Assembly (NCBI GenBank): GCA_966211815.1
Contig: CBIHOD010000007.1
Coordinates: forward strand, 1-64,000
DNA from: JANPCX01 sp966211815
GTDB lineage: Bacteria; Pseudomonadota; Gammaproteobacteria; Burkholderiales; Burkholderiaceae_C
DNA: 64,000 bases
Direction of reading: 5' to 3'
Below the pieces are notes generated by a model. The model had not been told where the DNA came from, searched no databases, and was given only the letters and a program-made list of their open reading frames with translations. Shown here one piece after another: positions 33,282 to 42,020 of the stretch (position 1 is the stretch's first letter; the number at the start of each line of letters is the position of its first letter). Position numbers and translations under genes: made by a program.

Positions 33282-34559
33282 TCACTGCTCCGCGGCGCAA
33301 TCTTCCGGCGCGGCCTGGGGCGACATGTCCTTGCCATGGGTGCAGGTCCAGGAGATCCTGCCCTGCTCGTCGACGCTGGGCGTGAGCTTGAGGCTGCCGT
33401 GGCTGGTGGCGAGCGTCAGCTCCATGTTGCTCGGGTTCATCGACAGGGCGGAGCCGTCGGCCAGGCGCGGCTTGAGCCCGACTTCCTGCAGCGTGTCCGG
33501 CACGGTCTTGGTCTTGGCGTAGTGCGCCGCCAGGGTGACGCGGGCGATCGCGGAGCTGGCGTAGGCGGCGGCGACTTCGCCGCGCGCGGGGTCGGTGTGG
33601 TCGGCTTCCTCGGCCTCTTGTTCCTGTTCGCCCGTATCCGGCAGGGTCATCATGCCGGCCGACCGCTGGGTGTAGCTCTTGTAAGCCGGGAGCGCCACCG
33701 CCGCGATGATGCCGAAAACGATGACCATGATCAGGATCAGCGGCCCCACCGCGCCGCCGAGGCGGCCAGCATAGGGCACGAAGGCCGCCAGGACGTAGGC
33801 CAGCGTGTTCCTCGACGGCATGGTGGCGTCGGGGTTGAGCACGCGCAGCACGCGCTTGGTCGTCCAGGGGTAGCCCCCTGTCAGCTCGTGGTAGGACATC
33901 CAGAAGCCGCTGCTGCTTTGCGCCTGGCGGCTGAAGGCGGCCAGGTTGATGGTGCGCCAGCGGCGTTCGCCCGCGGCGATCACCGACAGCGCGTGCGCGG
34001 CGTGCTGGGGCGAGGTGCTGCATGCCGCGCCGTGGCGGTCGCAGGTGTATTCCTGGGCCCGCGCATAGGCGGCGCCGAGCAGCGGGATCCACAGGGCCGG
34101 CCAGCGCCAGAAATGGCCGGTGAAATGCTTCATGCGGATGTGGCCCAGTTCATGGCCGATGTAGAAGTTCACGCCGTCCGGGTGGTCTTCCAGCGCGTCG
34201 ACCACGCTGGACAGCAGCAGCACGTAATGGCGGCCGAGGAAGCGCACGGCGAAGGCGTTGAGCATGCCGTCGCCCATCAGCACATAGGCTTGCGGGCGCT
34301 CGGCCAGGCCGAGCTTGTCGCAGCAGGCGTCGAAGCGCTGGCGCAGGTCGGGGAACTGCTCGGCGCTCAGTTCCACGCCGTTGCCTTTCACATAGGAGAC
34401 CAGCGCCGACTGGGCGAACAAGTAGACGATGAAGCCGAACAGCAGGTAGATCAGGGCGCCGCCGAAGGTGCCCACAATGAGCAGCAGCCAGAACAACAGG
34501 CCCAGCACCAGGGCGATGCGGCCGAGCGTGCGCTCGCGCGGATAAACGAGGGGGTCCAT
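33282..34559 (-). CDS. M48 metalloprotease fused to a pilin-like domain
   Basis: A 425-residue membrane protein. Two N-terminal spans (about 14-53) precede an M48 peptidase domain with HELGH (136-140) and the third zinc ligand Glu170 (QEYTCD). A further span at 271-298 ends ALPAYKSYTQRS, which is the end of a type IV pilin N-terminal helix. The last 100 residues keep pilin features: LKLTPSVDEQGRISWTC and Cys406/Cys421 framing a C-terminal loop. A prepilin cleavage site (G-FTLIE) is not seen. ATG 34559 has GGAGG 8 bases upstream. It is probably an inner-membrane protease with a periplasmic pilin-like sensor; the substrate is unknown. Confidence 0.82.
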   Translation of the reverse strand: MDPLVYPRERTLGRIALVLGLLFWLLLIVGTFGGALIYLLFGFIVYLFAQSALVSYVKGNGVELSAEQFPDLRQRFDACCDKLGLAERPQAYVLMGDGMLNAFAVRFLGRHYVLLLSSVVDALEDHPDGVNFYIGHELGHIRMKHFTGHFWRWPALWIPLLGAAYARAQEYTCDRHGAACSTSPQHAAHALSVIAAGERRWRTINLAAFSRQAQSSSGFWMSYHELTGGYPWTTKRVLRVLNPDATMPSRNTLAYVLAAFVPYAGRLGGAVGPLILIMVIVFGIIAAVALPAYKSYTQRSAGMMTLPDTGEQEQEAEEADHTDPARGEVAAAYASSAIARVTLAAHYAKTKTVPDTLQEVGLKPRLADGSALSMNPSNMELTLATSHGSLKLTPSVDEQGRISWTCTHGKDMSPQAAPEDCAAEQ

Positions 34560-34907
34560 ATCTTTTCCTCCAACAGGGGTGTTTTTGTTCACAAGGGAAG
34601 GTTTCTGGGTGGTCGACGCCGGCGTGCGCTCCCTTGCGCTGGCGGCCTCGTGCCTTCCGGTGCGCCGCGGGGGAGGGGCCCCGCCCGCAAAGCGCCGCGG
34701 GATCATAAGCGCCGCCGCTGCGGAACCAGGCCCGGCTGGGCCCCGGAATGCGGGGGAATGGCCCGCCGCGCTTTCATTTGGCAACGCCTGGGCGGGGCGT
34801 CGCCGCCCCTGGTCCCGTAAAATTGAGGGAGTTTCGGCCGGGTTACGCGACCGCCCGCCGACGGCCCGCCGGGCCGCGCACAGATTCATCAACTCCCTGG
34901 GGAAACC
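34560..34907 (+). other. Intergenic region between M48 gene and fba
   Basis: These 348 bases separate two divergent genes and should carry both promoters. A TAAAAT -10-like box at 34818-34823 lies 84 bases before fba, but I found no matching -35 box. No coding frame with a ribosome binding site was seen. Confidence 0.5.
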
Positions 34908-35972
34908 ATGCCACTCGTTTCAATGCGCCAACTGCTCGACCACGCCGCCGAAAACGGCTACGGCATTCCGGCTTTCAACGTGAACAACCTGGAGCAGGTC
35001 CAGGCGGTGATGGAAGCCGCCAAAGAGGCCGGCGCGCCGGTGATCCTGCAGGCCAGCGCGGGGGCCCGCAAGTACGCCGGCGAGGCTTTCATCAAGCACC
35101 TCATCCAGGCGGCGGTGGAGGCCTATCCGCAGATCCCGCTGGTGATGCACCAGGACCATGGCCAGACGCCCGCCATCTGCCAGGGCGCGATCGACCTGGG
35201 CTTCGGCTCGGTGATGATGGACGGGTCGCTGCGCGAGGACGGCAAGACCCCCGCCGACTTCGCCTACAACGTCGACGTCACCCGCCAGGTGGTGCAGATG
35301 GCCCACAAGGTCGGCGTGACCGTCGAAGGCGAACTGGGCTGCCTGGGCAACCTCGAAACCGGCGACGCCGGCGAAGAAGACGGCATCGGCGCCGAAGGCA
35401 AGCTGGACCACAGCCAGATGCTGACCGACCCGGAGGAAGCCGCTGTCTTCGTGCGCGAAACCCAGCTCGACGCGCTGGCCATCGCCATCGGCACCAGCCA
35501 TGGCGCCTACAAGTTCAGCCGCAAGCCCACCGGCGACATCCTCGCGATCGACCGCGTGAAGGAAATCCACCGCCGCATCCCGAACACCCACTTGGTGATG
35601 CACGGTTCGTCGTCGGTGCCGCAGGATCTGCTGGCGCAGATCAACCAGTACGGCGGCAAGATGAAGGAGACCTACGGCGTGCCGGTCGAGGAGATCCAGG
35701 AAGCCATCAAGCACGGCGTGCGCAAGATCAACATCGACACCGACATCCGCCTGGCGATGACCGGCGCGGTGCGCAAGTTCATGGCCGAGAACCCCGAGAA
35801 GTTCGATGCGCGGGAGTGGCTGAAGCCGGCGCGCGAGGCCGCCAAGGCGGTTTGCAAGCAGCGCTACCTCGAATTCGGCTGCGAAGGCCAGGCCGCGAAG
35901 ATCAAGCCGCTGAGCCTGTCGGTCATCGCCCAGCGCTATGCCCAGGGCGAGCTGGCGCAGATGGTCAACTGA
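34908..35972 (+). CDS. fba: Class II fructose-bisphosphate aldolase (Calvin type)
   Basis: A 354-residue zinc-dependent aldolase starting MPLVSMRQLLDHAAENGYGI. The zinc-binding segment LVMHQDHGQTPAICQGAIDL and the later TVEGELGCLGNLETGDAGEE belong to the class II subtype first described in Calvin-cycle operons, which Burkholderiales also use in central metabolism. It cleaves fructose 1,6-bisphosphate to triose phosphates. It lies 3 kb after pyk on the same strand and 75 bases before purC. GGGGAAACC is the likely ribosome binding site. Confidence 0.96.
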   Translation: MPLVSMRQLLDHAAENGYGIPAFNVNNLEQVQAVMEAAKEAGAPVILQASAGARKYAGEAFIKHLIQAAVEAYPQIPLVMHQDHGQTPAICQGAIDLGFGSVMMDGSLREDGKTPADFAYNVDVTRQVVQMAHKVGVTVEGELGCLGNLETGDAGEEDGIGAEGKLDHSQMLTDPEEAAVFVRETQLDALAIAIGTSHGAYKFSRKPTGDILAIDRVKEIHRRIPNTHLVMHGSSSVPQDLLAQINQYGGKMKETYGVPVEEIQEAIKHGVRKINIDTDIRLAMTGAVRKFMAENPEKFDAREWLKPAREAAKAVCKQRYLEFGCEGQAAKIKPLSLSVIAQRYAQGELAQMVN

Positions 35973-36047
35973 CGCGCCGCCGGCGGGCGTGGGGCGGCGG
36001 GTGACGGTCACTACAATCCCGCTTTTCCCCACCCAGCGTCCGCCACC

Positions 36048-36965
36048 ATGCCTTCGACGACCCCAGCCCTGCTGCAAAGCAGCCTCCGATCCCTGCCCCT
36101 GCTGGCCAGAGGCAAGGTGCGCGACAACTACGCAGTGGGCGAGGACCGCATCCTGATGGTGGCCAGCGACCGCCTGTCGGCCTTCGACGTGGTGATGGGC
36201 GAGCCCATTCCCGGCAAGGGCGAGCTGCTCACGCGGATGGCGCTTTTCTGGTTCGACAAGCTGGGCCACATCGTGCCCAACCACCTCACCGGCGACGACC
36301 CGCTCGGCGTCGTGGCGGCCGACGAGGCCGACCAGGTGCGCGGCCGCTCGATGCTGGTCAAGCGGTTGAAGCCGCTGCCTGTCGAGGCCGTGGTCCGGGG
36401 CTACCTGGCCGGCAGCGGTTGGAAGGAATACCTGGAGGGCCAAGCGGTCTGCGGCGTCAAGCTGCCGGCCGGCCTGCGCAACGCGCAGAAGCTGCCCGAG
36501 CCGATCTTCACGCCGGCCACCAAAGCGGAGATGGGCGACCACGACGAGAACATCAGCTTCGAGCGCATGGCCGGCATCATCGGCGCCGGGTTGGCCGGGC
36601 AGGTCCGCGACACGGCCATCCGCCTTTACGAGGCGGCCGCCGAGATGGCCCTGGCGCGCGGCATCATCATCGCCGACACCAAATTCGAATTCGGCCTCGA
36701 CGACAACGGCACCCTGACCCTGATGGACGAGGTGCTGACGCCCGATTCGTCGCGCTTCTGGCCAGTCGAAGGCTACGAGGCCGCTCTGAAAGGGGGGCGA
36801 AATCCGCCGAGCTACGACAAGCAGTTCGTGCGTGACTGGCTGGAACAGGCGCGGGTGGGCGGCCAGCCTTGGGACAAGAAGGCGCCCGCGCCCCACCTGC
36901 CCGCCGACGTGGTGGCGCAGACCGCGGCGACCTACCGCGAGGCGCTGACTCGCCTGACCGCATGA
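36048..36965 (+). CDS. purC: SAICAR synthase
   Basis: A 305-residue enzyme of purine synthesis that joins aspartate to CAIR using ATP. ARGKVRDNYAVGEDRILMVA holds the nucleotide loop, and SDRLSAFDVVMGEPIPGKGE and IIIADTKFEFGLDDNGTLTL are conserved. The length fits the longer subtype of the family. TACAAT at 36012-36017 is a possible -10 box. It overlaps the following TPR-like gene by four bases (ATGA). purE and purK lie 2.3 kb downstream. Confidence 0.97.
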   Translation: MPSTTPALLQSSLRSLPLLARGKVRDNYAVGEDRILMVASDRLSAFDVVMGEPIPGKGELLTRMALFWFDKLGHIVPNHLTGDDPLGVVAADEADQVRGRSMLVKRLKPLPVEAVVRGYLAGSGWKEYLEGQAVCGVKLPAGLRNAQKLPEPIFTPATKAEMGDHDENISFERMAGIIGAGLAGQVRDTAIRLYEAAAEMALARGIIIADTKFEFGLDDNGTLTLMDEVLTPDSSRFWPVEGYEAALKGGRNPPSYDKQFVRDWLEQARVGGQPWDKKAPAPHLPADVVAQTAATYREALTRLTA

Positions 36966-38077
36966 ACGGCGCCGCCGCCCTGCCTTCCAAGCGGCTGAGG
37001 CGGCTTGAAGCCGCTATGGCCGCTCGGGACATCCATCCGGTCGAGAAGGCCTGCTTGCGCGCCGAACGCGCGGGGCACCTGGCCCAGCAGGGCCACTTCG
37101 CGGCGGCCCAGGCCGAGATCAACGGCATCCATGCCGATTTCGACCGCCGGCCGAATCCGGCCGTCAGTGTGTGGCTCAACCTCGCCGAGGGCTTCGTCGC
37201 TTTTTTCAGCAGCCTGAGCGCGGTCGCGCGCGACAAGATGAAGCGCGCCCACGCCTTGAGCGGGGCTTCGCAGCTGACCCAGCTGCAAGCGCTGAGCGCC
37301 GCCTGGCTGGCCCACACCGACTACGTCGCCCTGGATCCGGACGCCATGGCCGCCCACCTGCGCCAAGCCTTGGCGCTGGCCTCTGCCAACAACCATCCGG
37401 CGCGGGGCCGCGCCTGCCTGACCCTGGCCACGGCTTTGAACTTCGCCGGCCGCGGCGACGAGGCGCAGGCCTGGTTCGCCCGGGCGCGGGAGCACGCCAC
37501 CGCCGACGGCGACGAAGTGACGCAGATCAGCGTGATCAGCAACATCGCCTGGCACCATGGCGCCCAGGCATTGCACGCGTCGGTCTTCGGCGGGGACGTG
37601 CAAGCCCAGGCCCGGCACGCGATGGCCGGTGCGATCTCGATCGACAGCTTCGACCAGTGGGCCGGCACCACCTCGCTCGACAACTGGGCGCCGATGCTCA
37701 GGGCAGTGGCTCTTTCCACGCAGGACGAACCTGCCCAGGCGCTGGCGTTGTACGAAGCGCATTTCAGTGGCGCCAAGGACCAGGGCATGGGCCGCCTGAG
37801 CGCCAATTTCCTGGCGGACATGGCGTGGTGCCGCTGGCGCATCGGCGACTCGGAAGGGGCCCGCAAGGAAGTCCAGGCGGCGCTGTCCAGCCTGGGCGTG
37901 TCGAGCTTCGCCGACGACCTGGCCGTGGCCCACGGCCGGTTGGCGCAGGTGCTGCGCGCCCTGGGCGACGCGGAAGCCGCCCTGGACCACGACATGAAAG
38001 CCCGCGAATGCCGGGCGGACCACCAACGCGTGCAGGCCCGGATGGCGGCCTTGATCGCGGACTGGCCGTCGCCTTGA
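36962..38077 (+). CDS. TPR-like repeat protein, function unknown
   Basis: A 371-residue, almost wholly helical protein starting on the purC stop codon (ATGA). It reads as tandem helix pairs with TPR-like spacing, for example HPVEKACLRAERAGHLAQQG, RGRACLTLATALNFAGRGDE and LAQVLRALGDAEAALDHDMK. No signal peptide, membrane span or catalytic motif is visible, so a cytoplasmic scaffold or regulator is inferred. The tight overlap predicts co-translation with purC, but nothing in the protein points to purine synthesis. I do not recognise a named family. Confidence 0.75.
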   Translation: MNGAAALPSKRLRRLEAAMAARDIHPVEKACLRAERAGHLAQQGHFAAAQAEINGIHADFDRRPNPAVSVWLNLAEGFVAFFSSLSAVARDKMKRAHALSGASQLTQLQALSAAWLAHTDYVALDPDAMAAHLRQALALASANNHPARGRACLTLATALNFAGRGDEAQAWFARAREHATADGDEVTQISVISNIAWHHGAQALHASVFGGDVQAQARHAMAGAISIDSFDQWAGTTSLDNWAPMLRAVALSTQDEPAQALALYEAHFSGAKDQGMGRLSANFLADMAWCRWRIGDSEGARKEVQAALSSLGVSSFADDLAVAHGRLAQVLRALGDAEAALDHDMKARECRADHQRVQARMAALIADWPSP

Positions 38078-38132
38078 AGGCTGCATAGGCGGCGCGGCGC
38101 TGCGGCTGGCGGTCGCGCCCCGCCGCGGCGCT

Positions 38133-39092
38133 TCAGAACAAGGCCATGCTGAGCTTGCGGCGGTAGCTGTCCACCACCGGGTCGGACGGCGCGGTGTCCA
38201 CCTTGCCGGTGATTTCCAGCGCGCCCTTGGCGGCGGGCGCCGAGGTGGCGGCGGCCTTGGGCGGGGCCGCCGGCGTCATCAGTTCAAGGATGGCGACATA
38301 GGTCTTGCGGGCGAGTTCCTCGTTCCAGGACTTGTCGCGCATCAGGATTTCCAGCAGCTCGTCCATCGCGTCGGTGAAGCGCTGCTCGGCGAAAGCCCGC
38401 TGCGCGAGCGCGAAGCGCGCCGGGAAATCGCGCTTGTTGGCGGCGATCGCTTCGGCCAACGCCTGGACCGACGGCGCATCCGGCGCCTGGGCCTTTTCGC
38501 AAGCCTCGATCCAGCGGCCGCAGGCGGCCAAGCGGTTGTCCAGCAGCATCTTGCCGGCCACCGGCTCGAAGGCGGTGCGGGCTTGCGCGACCTGGCCGGC
38601 GCGCAGCAGCGCGCGCAGGTAGGCGTAGCGGGCCGTGTCGTCCGCCGGGTTGACGGCCACCGCCTCCTGCAGCTTGGCCAGCGCGCTTTGCTCGTCGCCC
38701 TCGGCCAGCAGCGCCTGGGCTTCCTCGAGGTCTTCCTCGGCCGCGAGTTCTTCTCCGCTGGGCACGTGCTTGTCGAGGAACAGGCGGATTTCCGCCTCGG
38801 GCACGGCGCCGACGAAGCCGTCGACCGGCTGCCCGTCCTTGAACATCACGCAGAACGGGATGCTGCGCACGCCGAACAGCTGCGACAGCTGGCCGGCGAT
38901 CTCGGGCTGCTCGTCGGCGTTGAGCTTGGCCAGGCGGAAGCGCCCGGCGTAGGCGGTCTCCAGCTTCTCCAGCACCGGCCCGAGCGTCTTGCAGGGGCCG
39001 CACCACGGCGCCCAGATGTCGAGCAGCACGGGTTGTTCGATGGAAGATTGGATGAGCTCGGTCTCCAGGTTCTGCAGGGTGATGTCGATCAT
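38133..39092 (-). CDS. CnoX/YbbN-type thioredoxin with TPR tail
   Basis: A 319-residue protein: thioredoxin domain (residues 1-110) with the active site WAPWCGPCK (Cys31, Cys34), then TPR-like helices with EEDLEEAQALLAEGDEQSAL and further repeats. The architecture is that of CnoX (YbbN), a holdase that protects and passes substrates to GroEL and DnaK. Unlike the Escherichia coli protein, which lacks the full CxxC, both cysteines are present, so redox activity is likely. The start MIDITLQNLETELIQ at 39092 fits the family; no clear Shine-Dalgarno sequence precedes it. Confidence 0.88.
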   Translation of the reverse strand: MIDITLQNLETELIQSSIEQPVLLDIWAPWCGPCKTLGPVLEKLETAYAGRFRLAKLNADEQPEIAGQLSQLFGVRSIPFCVMFKDGQPVDGFVGAVPEAEIRLFLDKHVPSGEELAAEEDLEEAQALLAEGDEQSALAKLQEAVAVNPADDTARYAYLRALLRAGQVAQARTAFEPVAGKMLLDNRLAACGRWIEACEKAQAPDAPSVQALAEAIAANKRDFPARFALAQRAFAEQRFTDAMDELLEILMRDKSWNEELARKTYVAILELMTPAAPPKAAATSAPAAKGALEITGKVDTAPSDPVVDSYRRKLSMALF

Positions 39093-39238
39093 GGCGGGGG
39101 CGTGGTGCGGTTTGTGTTCGGGTGCCGGCCGGCCGGAGCGGCCTTGCCGAGGCGCGGGCAGGCCGGAGATGGAGCCCGGCCGCCTACAATTCAAGCTTCA
39201 ATTTTCTGGACTGGCACCGAGGTGCACGGGGGCGAACG

Positions 39239-39739
39239 ATGAGTGGCGGCGATGCGGCAGTGGTGGGTGTGGTCATGGGCTCCAGCAGCGACTGGGAAAC
39301 CCTGCGCGAAGCCACCGGCATTCTCGCCGAGTTCGGTGTCCCTTTCGAGGCGCAGGTCGTTTCCGCGCACCGCATGCCCGACGAGATGTTCGCCTATGCC
39401 GAGTCGGCCGCGGCGCGTGGGCTGAAGGCCATCATCGCCGGCGCCGGCGGCGCCGCACACCTGCCGGGCATGCTGGCCGCCAAGACCACGGTGCCGGTGC
39501 TCGGCGTGCCGGTGGCCAGCCGCCACCTGCAGGGCGTCGACTCGCTTCATTCGATCGTCCAGATGCCCAAGGGCATCCCGGTGGCGACCTTCGCCATCGG
39601 CACCGCCGGCGCGGCCAACGCGGCCTTGTTCGCGGTGGCCATGCTCGCCAACGAAGACCCCGCGCTGCGCCAGAAACTGGACGCCTTCCGCGCCCGCCAG
39701 ACCCAGGCCGCCCGCGCGATGAGCGCCGAGCTGAAATGA
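39239..39739 (+). CDS. purE: N5-carboxyaminoimidazole ribonucleotide mutase
   Basis: A 166-residue class I PurE. VVMGSSSDWETLREATGILA and the catalytic region VVSAHRMPDEMFAYAESAAA are present, as is GAGGAAHLPGMLAA. It converts N5-CAIR to CAIR. ATG 39239 is chosen from several in-frame starts on family length. A TACAAT box at 39185-39190 may be its -10. The stop overlaps the purK ATG. Confidence 0.97.
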   Translation: MSGGDAAVVGVVMGSSSDWETLREATGILAEFGVPFEAQVVSAHRMPDEMFAYAESAAARGLKAIIAGAGGAAHLPGMLAAKTTVPVLGVPVASRHLQGVDSLHSIVQMPKGIPVATFAIGTAGAANAALFAVAMLANEDPALRQKLDAFRARQTQAARAMSAELK

Positions 39740-40908
39740 GCGGCCCCGCCATGGAACCCATCCTCCCCGGCGCCACCCTGGGCGTGATGGGCGGTGGCCA
39801 GCTCGGCCGCATGTTCGCGCACGCCGCCCAGCAGATGGGCTACGCCACCGCGGTGCTCGACGCCGACCCGGACAGCCCCGCGGGCACGGTGTCGCACCAG
39901 CACATCCAGGCCGCCTACCTCGACGACGCCGGCCTGGCGCGCCTGGCGGCGTGCAGCGCGGCGATCACCACCGAATTCGAGAACGTCCCGGCGCAGGCGC
40001 TCGAACGCCTGGCGCTTCAGCGGCCCGTGTCGCCGCCCGCCCGGGCCGTGGCCATCTGCCAGGACCGGGCCCTCGAAAAAAGCCATTTCGCCAGTTGCGG
40101 CGTGCCCTGCGCGCCGCATGCCGTGATCGAGAACGCCGAGCAGTTGGCCGCCGTGCCCGCCGAGCTGCTACCCGGCATCCTGAAGACCTCCCGGCTGGGC
40201 TACGACGGCAAGGGCCAGGCCCGGGTGGCCAGCCGCGAAGCGCTGCGCGAAGCCTGGGCCGCGATGGGGCAGGCGCCTTGCGTGCTCGAAAAGATGCTGC
40301 CGCTGCGGCACGAAGTCAGCGTCATCGTGGCGCGCGGCGGCGACGGCCGGGTGGTCAGCCTGCCGGTGCAGCAGAACCTGCACCGCGACGGCATCCTGGC
40401 GGTCACGCAAGTGCCGCCGCCCGACGTCGAAGAGGCGGTGCAGGCCCAAGCCGTCGAGCGGGCCCGCCTGGTGGCCGAATCGATGGGCTACGTGGGCGTG
40501 CTTTGCGTCGAGTTCTTCGTGCTCCAGGACGGCAGCCTTGTGGCCAACGAAATGGCGCCTCGGCCCCACAACTCGGGCCACTACAGCATCGACGCCTGCG
40601 ACGTGTCGCAGTTCGACCTGCAGGTGCGCGCGATGACGGGCACCGCGCTCGTGCAGCCGCGCCTGCATTCCGCCGCCGTCATGCTCAACCTGCTGGGCGA
40701 CCTGTGGTTCGACGCCGCCGGCACCGAACGCCCGCCCGGCTGGAACGACGTGCTGGCGCTGCCCGGCGTGCACCTGCACCTCTACGGCAAGCCCCAGGCG
40801 CGCAAGGGCCGCAAGATGGGCCACCTCACCGTCACCGCGGCCACGCCGGCCCAGGCCCGGGCCACCGCCTTGCAGGCGGCCGCGCTGCTGGGCCTGCCGG
40901 CCTTCTGA
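39736..40908 (+). CDS. purK: N5-carboxyaminoimidazole ribonucleotide synthase
   Basis: A 390-residue ATP-grasp enzyme that makes N5-CAIR from AIR, bicarbonate and ATP. GVMGGGQLGRMFAHAAQQMG, LKTSRLGYDGKGQARV and NEMAPRPHNSGHYSIDAC are conserved. The ATG at 39736 overlaps the purE stop (ATGA); MEPILPGATLG at 39751 is an alternative start. PurE and PurK act in succession, which fits the overlap. Confidence 0.97.
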   Translation: MSGPAMEPILPGATLGVMGGGQLGRMFAHAAQQMGYATAVLDADPDSPAGTVSHQHIQAAYLDDAGLARLAACSAAITTEFENVPAQALERLALQRPVSPPARAVAICQDRALEKSHFASCGVPCAPHAVIENAEQLAAVPAELLPGILKTSRLGYDGKGQARVASREALREAWAAMGQAPCVLEKMLPLRHEVSVIVARGGDGRVVSLPVQQNLHRDGILAVTQVPPPDVEEAVQAQAVERARLVAESMGYVGVLCVEFFVLQDGSLVANEMAPRPHNSGHYSIDACDVSQFDLQVRAMTGTALVQPRLHSAAVMLNLLGDLWFDAAGTERPPGWNDVLALPGVHLHLYGKPQARKGRKMGHLTVTAATPAQARATALQAAALLGLPAF

Positions 40909-40945
40909 GACCGAAGCGCGACTTCGCGGCCGGGACCGATCGCTC

Positions 40946-41938
40946 ATGCAACTGGATGGCTCCGACCCCACTGTGATCGCGCGTGCCGCCGACCGGCTGG
41001 CCGCCGGCGAGCTGGTGGCTTTCCCCACCGAAACGGTCTACGGCCTGGGCGCGCGCGCCGACCGCGACGACGCGGTGGCCAAGATCTTCGAGGCCAAGGG
41101 CCGGCCCAGCGACCACCCCCTGATCGTGCATGTCGCCGACGCCGCCGCGGCGCTGGCTTTCACGCCCGCCTTGCCCGCGACCGCGCAGCGCCTGATGGCC
41201 GCCCACTGGCCGGGGCCGCTCACGGTCATCGTCGAGCGCCTGCCGGGCATCGCCGCCGCCGCCGCGGGCGGCCAGGACAGCGTCGGCCTGCGCTGCCCCT
41301 CCCATCCCGTCGCGCAGGCCCTGCTGCGGGCCGCGGCGGCCGTCGGCGTGGCCGGCGTCGCCGCGCCGAGCGCCAACCGCTTCGGCCGCATCAGCCCGAC
41401 GGCCGCGGCGCACGTGCGCGCCGAATTCGACGAAGCGCTCTGGGTGCTGGACGGCGGCGCCTGCGAGGTGGGCATCGAATCCACCATCGTGGATTGCCGC
41501 GCCACCCAGCCGGTGCTGCTGCGGCCCGGCCAGCTCGCGCGGCCGCAACTGGAAGCGCTGCTCGGCCAGCCCGTGGCCCAGCGCACCGCGTTCTCACCGC
41601 GCGTCTCGGGCGATTTGGAATCGCATTACGCGCCCGACGCGCCGCTGCGCCTGATGCCGGCGGCGCTGCTGTCGCAGGCGTTGTCGATGCTGGAGTCCGT
41701 CCCCGCCGGTGGGCCGTTGAAGCTGGCGGTATATTCCCGCCTCCCCTCCCGTGAATTGGCGGGCGGGGGCTGGGTGCGTCACATGCCCGACGGGCCCGAC
41801 GCGGTCGCCCACGAGCTGTTCGCCGTGCTGCGCGGCTTCGACGAACGGGGCGCGAAGATCATCTGGGTGGAAGAGCCGCCCGACACGCCGGAGTGGGAAG
41901 GCGTGCGCGACCGCCTGCGCAGGGCGTCTTCCGCCTGA
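40946..41938 (+). CDS. Threonylcarbamoyl-AMP synthase, Sua5 long form
   Basis: A 330-residue enzyme with the YrdC/TsaC catalytic domain (GELVAFPTETVYGLGARADR, KIFEAKGRPSDHPLIVH, SVGLRCPSHPVAQALL) and a C-terminal Sua5 domain joined by SGDLESHYAPDAPLRL. It makes the threonylcarbamoyl-AMP used for t6A37 in ANN-decoding tRNAs. Its pathway partner tsaB is encoded 4.6 kb downstream. It follows purK by 37 bases and may be in the same unit. Confidence 0.95.
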   Translation: MQLDGSDPTVIARAADRLAAGELVAFPTETVYGLGARADRDDAVAKIFEAKGRPSDHPLIVHVADAAAALAFTPALPATAQRLMAAHWPGPLTVIVERLPGIAAAAAGGQDSVGLRCPSHPVAQALLRAAAAVGVAGVAAPSANRFGRISPTAAAHVRAEFDEALWVLDGGACEVGIESTIVDCRATQPVLLRPGQLARPQLEALLGQPVAQRTAFSPRVSGDLESHYAPDAPLRLMPAALLSQALSMLESVPAGGPLKLAVYSRLPSRELAGGGWVRHMPDGPDAVAHELFAVLRGFDERGAKIIWVEEPPDTPEWEGVRDRLRRASSA

Positions 41939-42020
41939 CGGGCGGCGGCGCACGTCCCGCGTCGCGCAGCGCGCCGACGCCCCGCCGGTGTGAATGAAGA
42001 ACCTTGAGTCTGGAGTCTGT

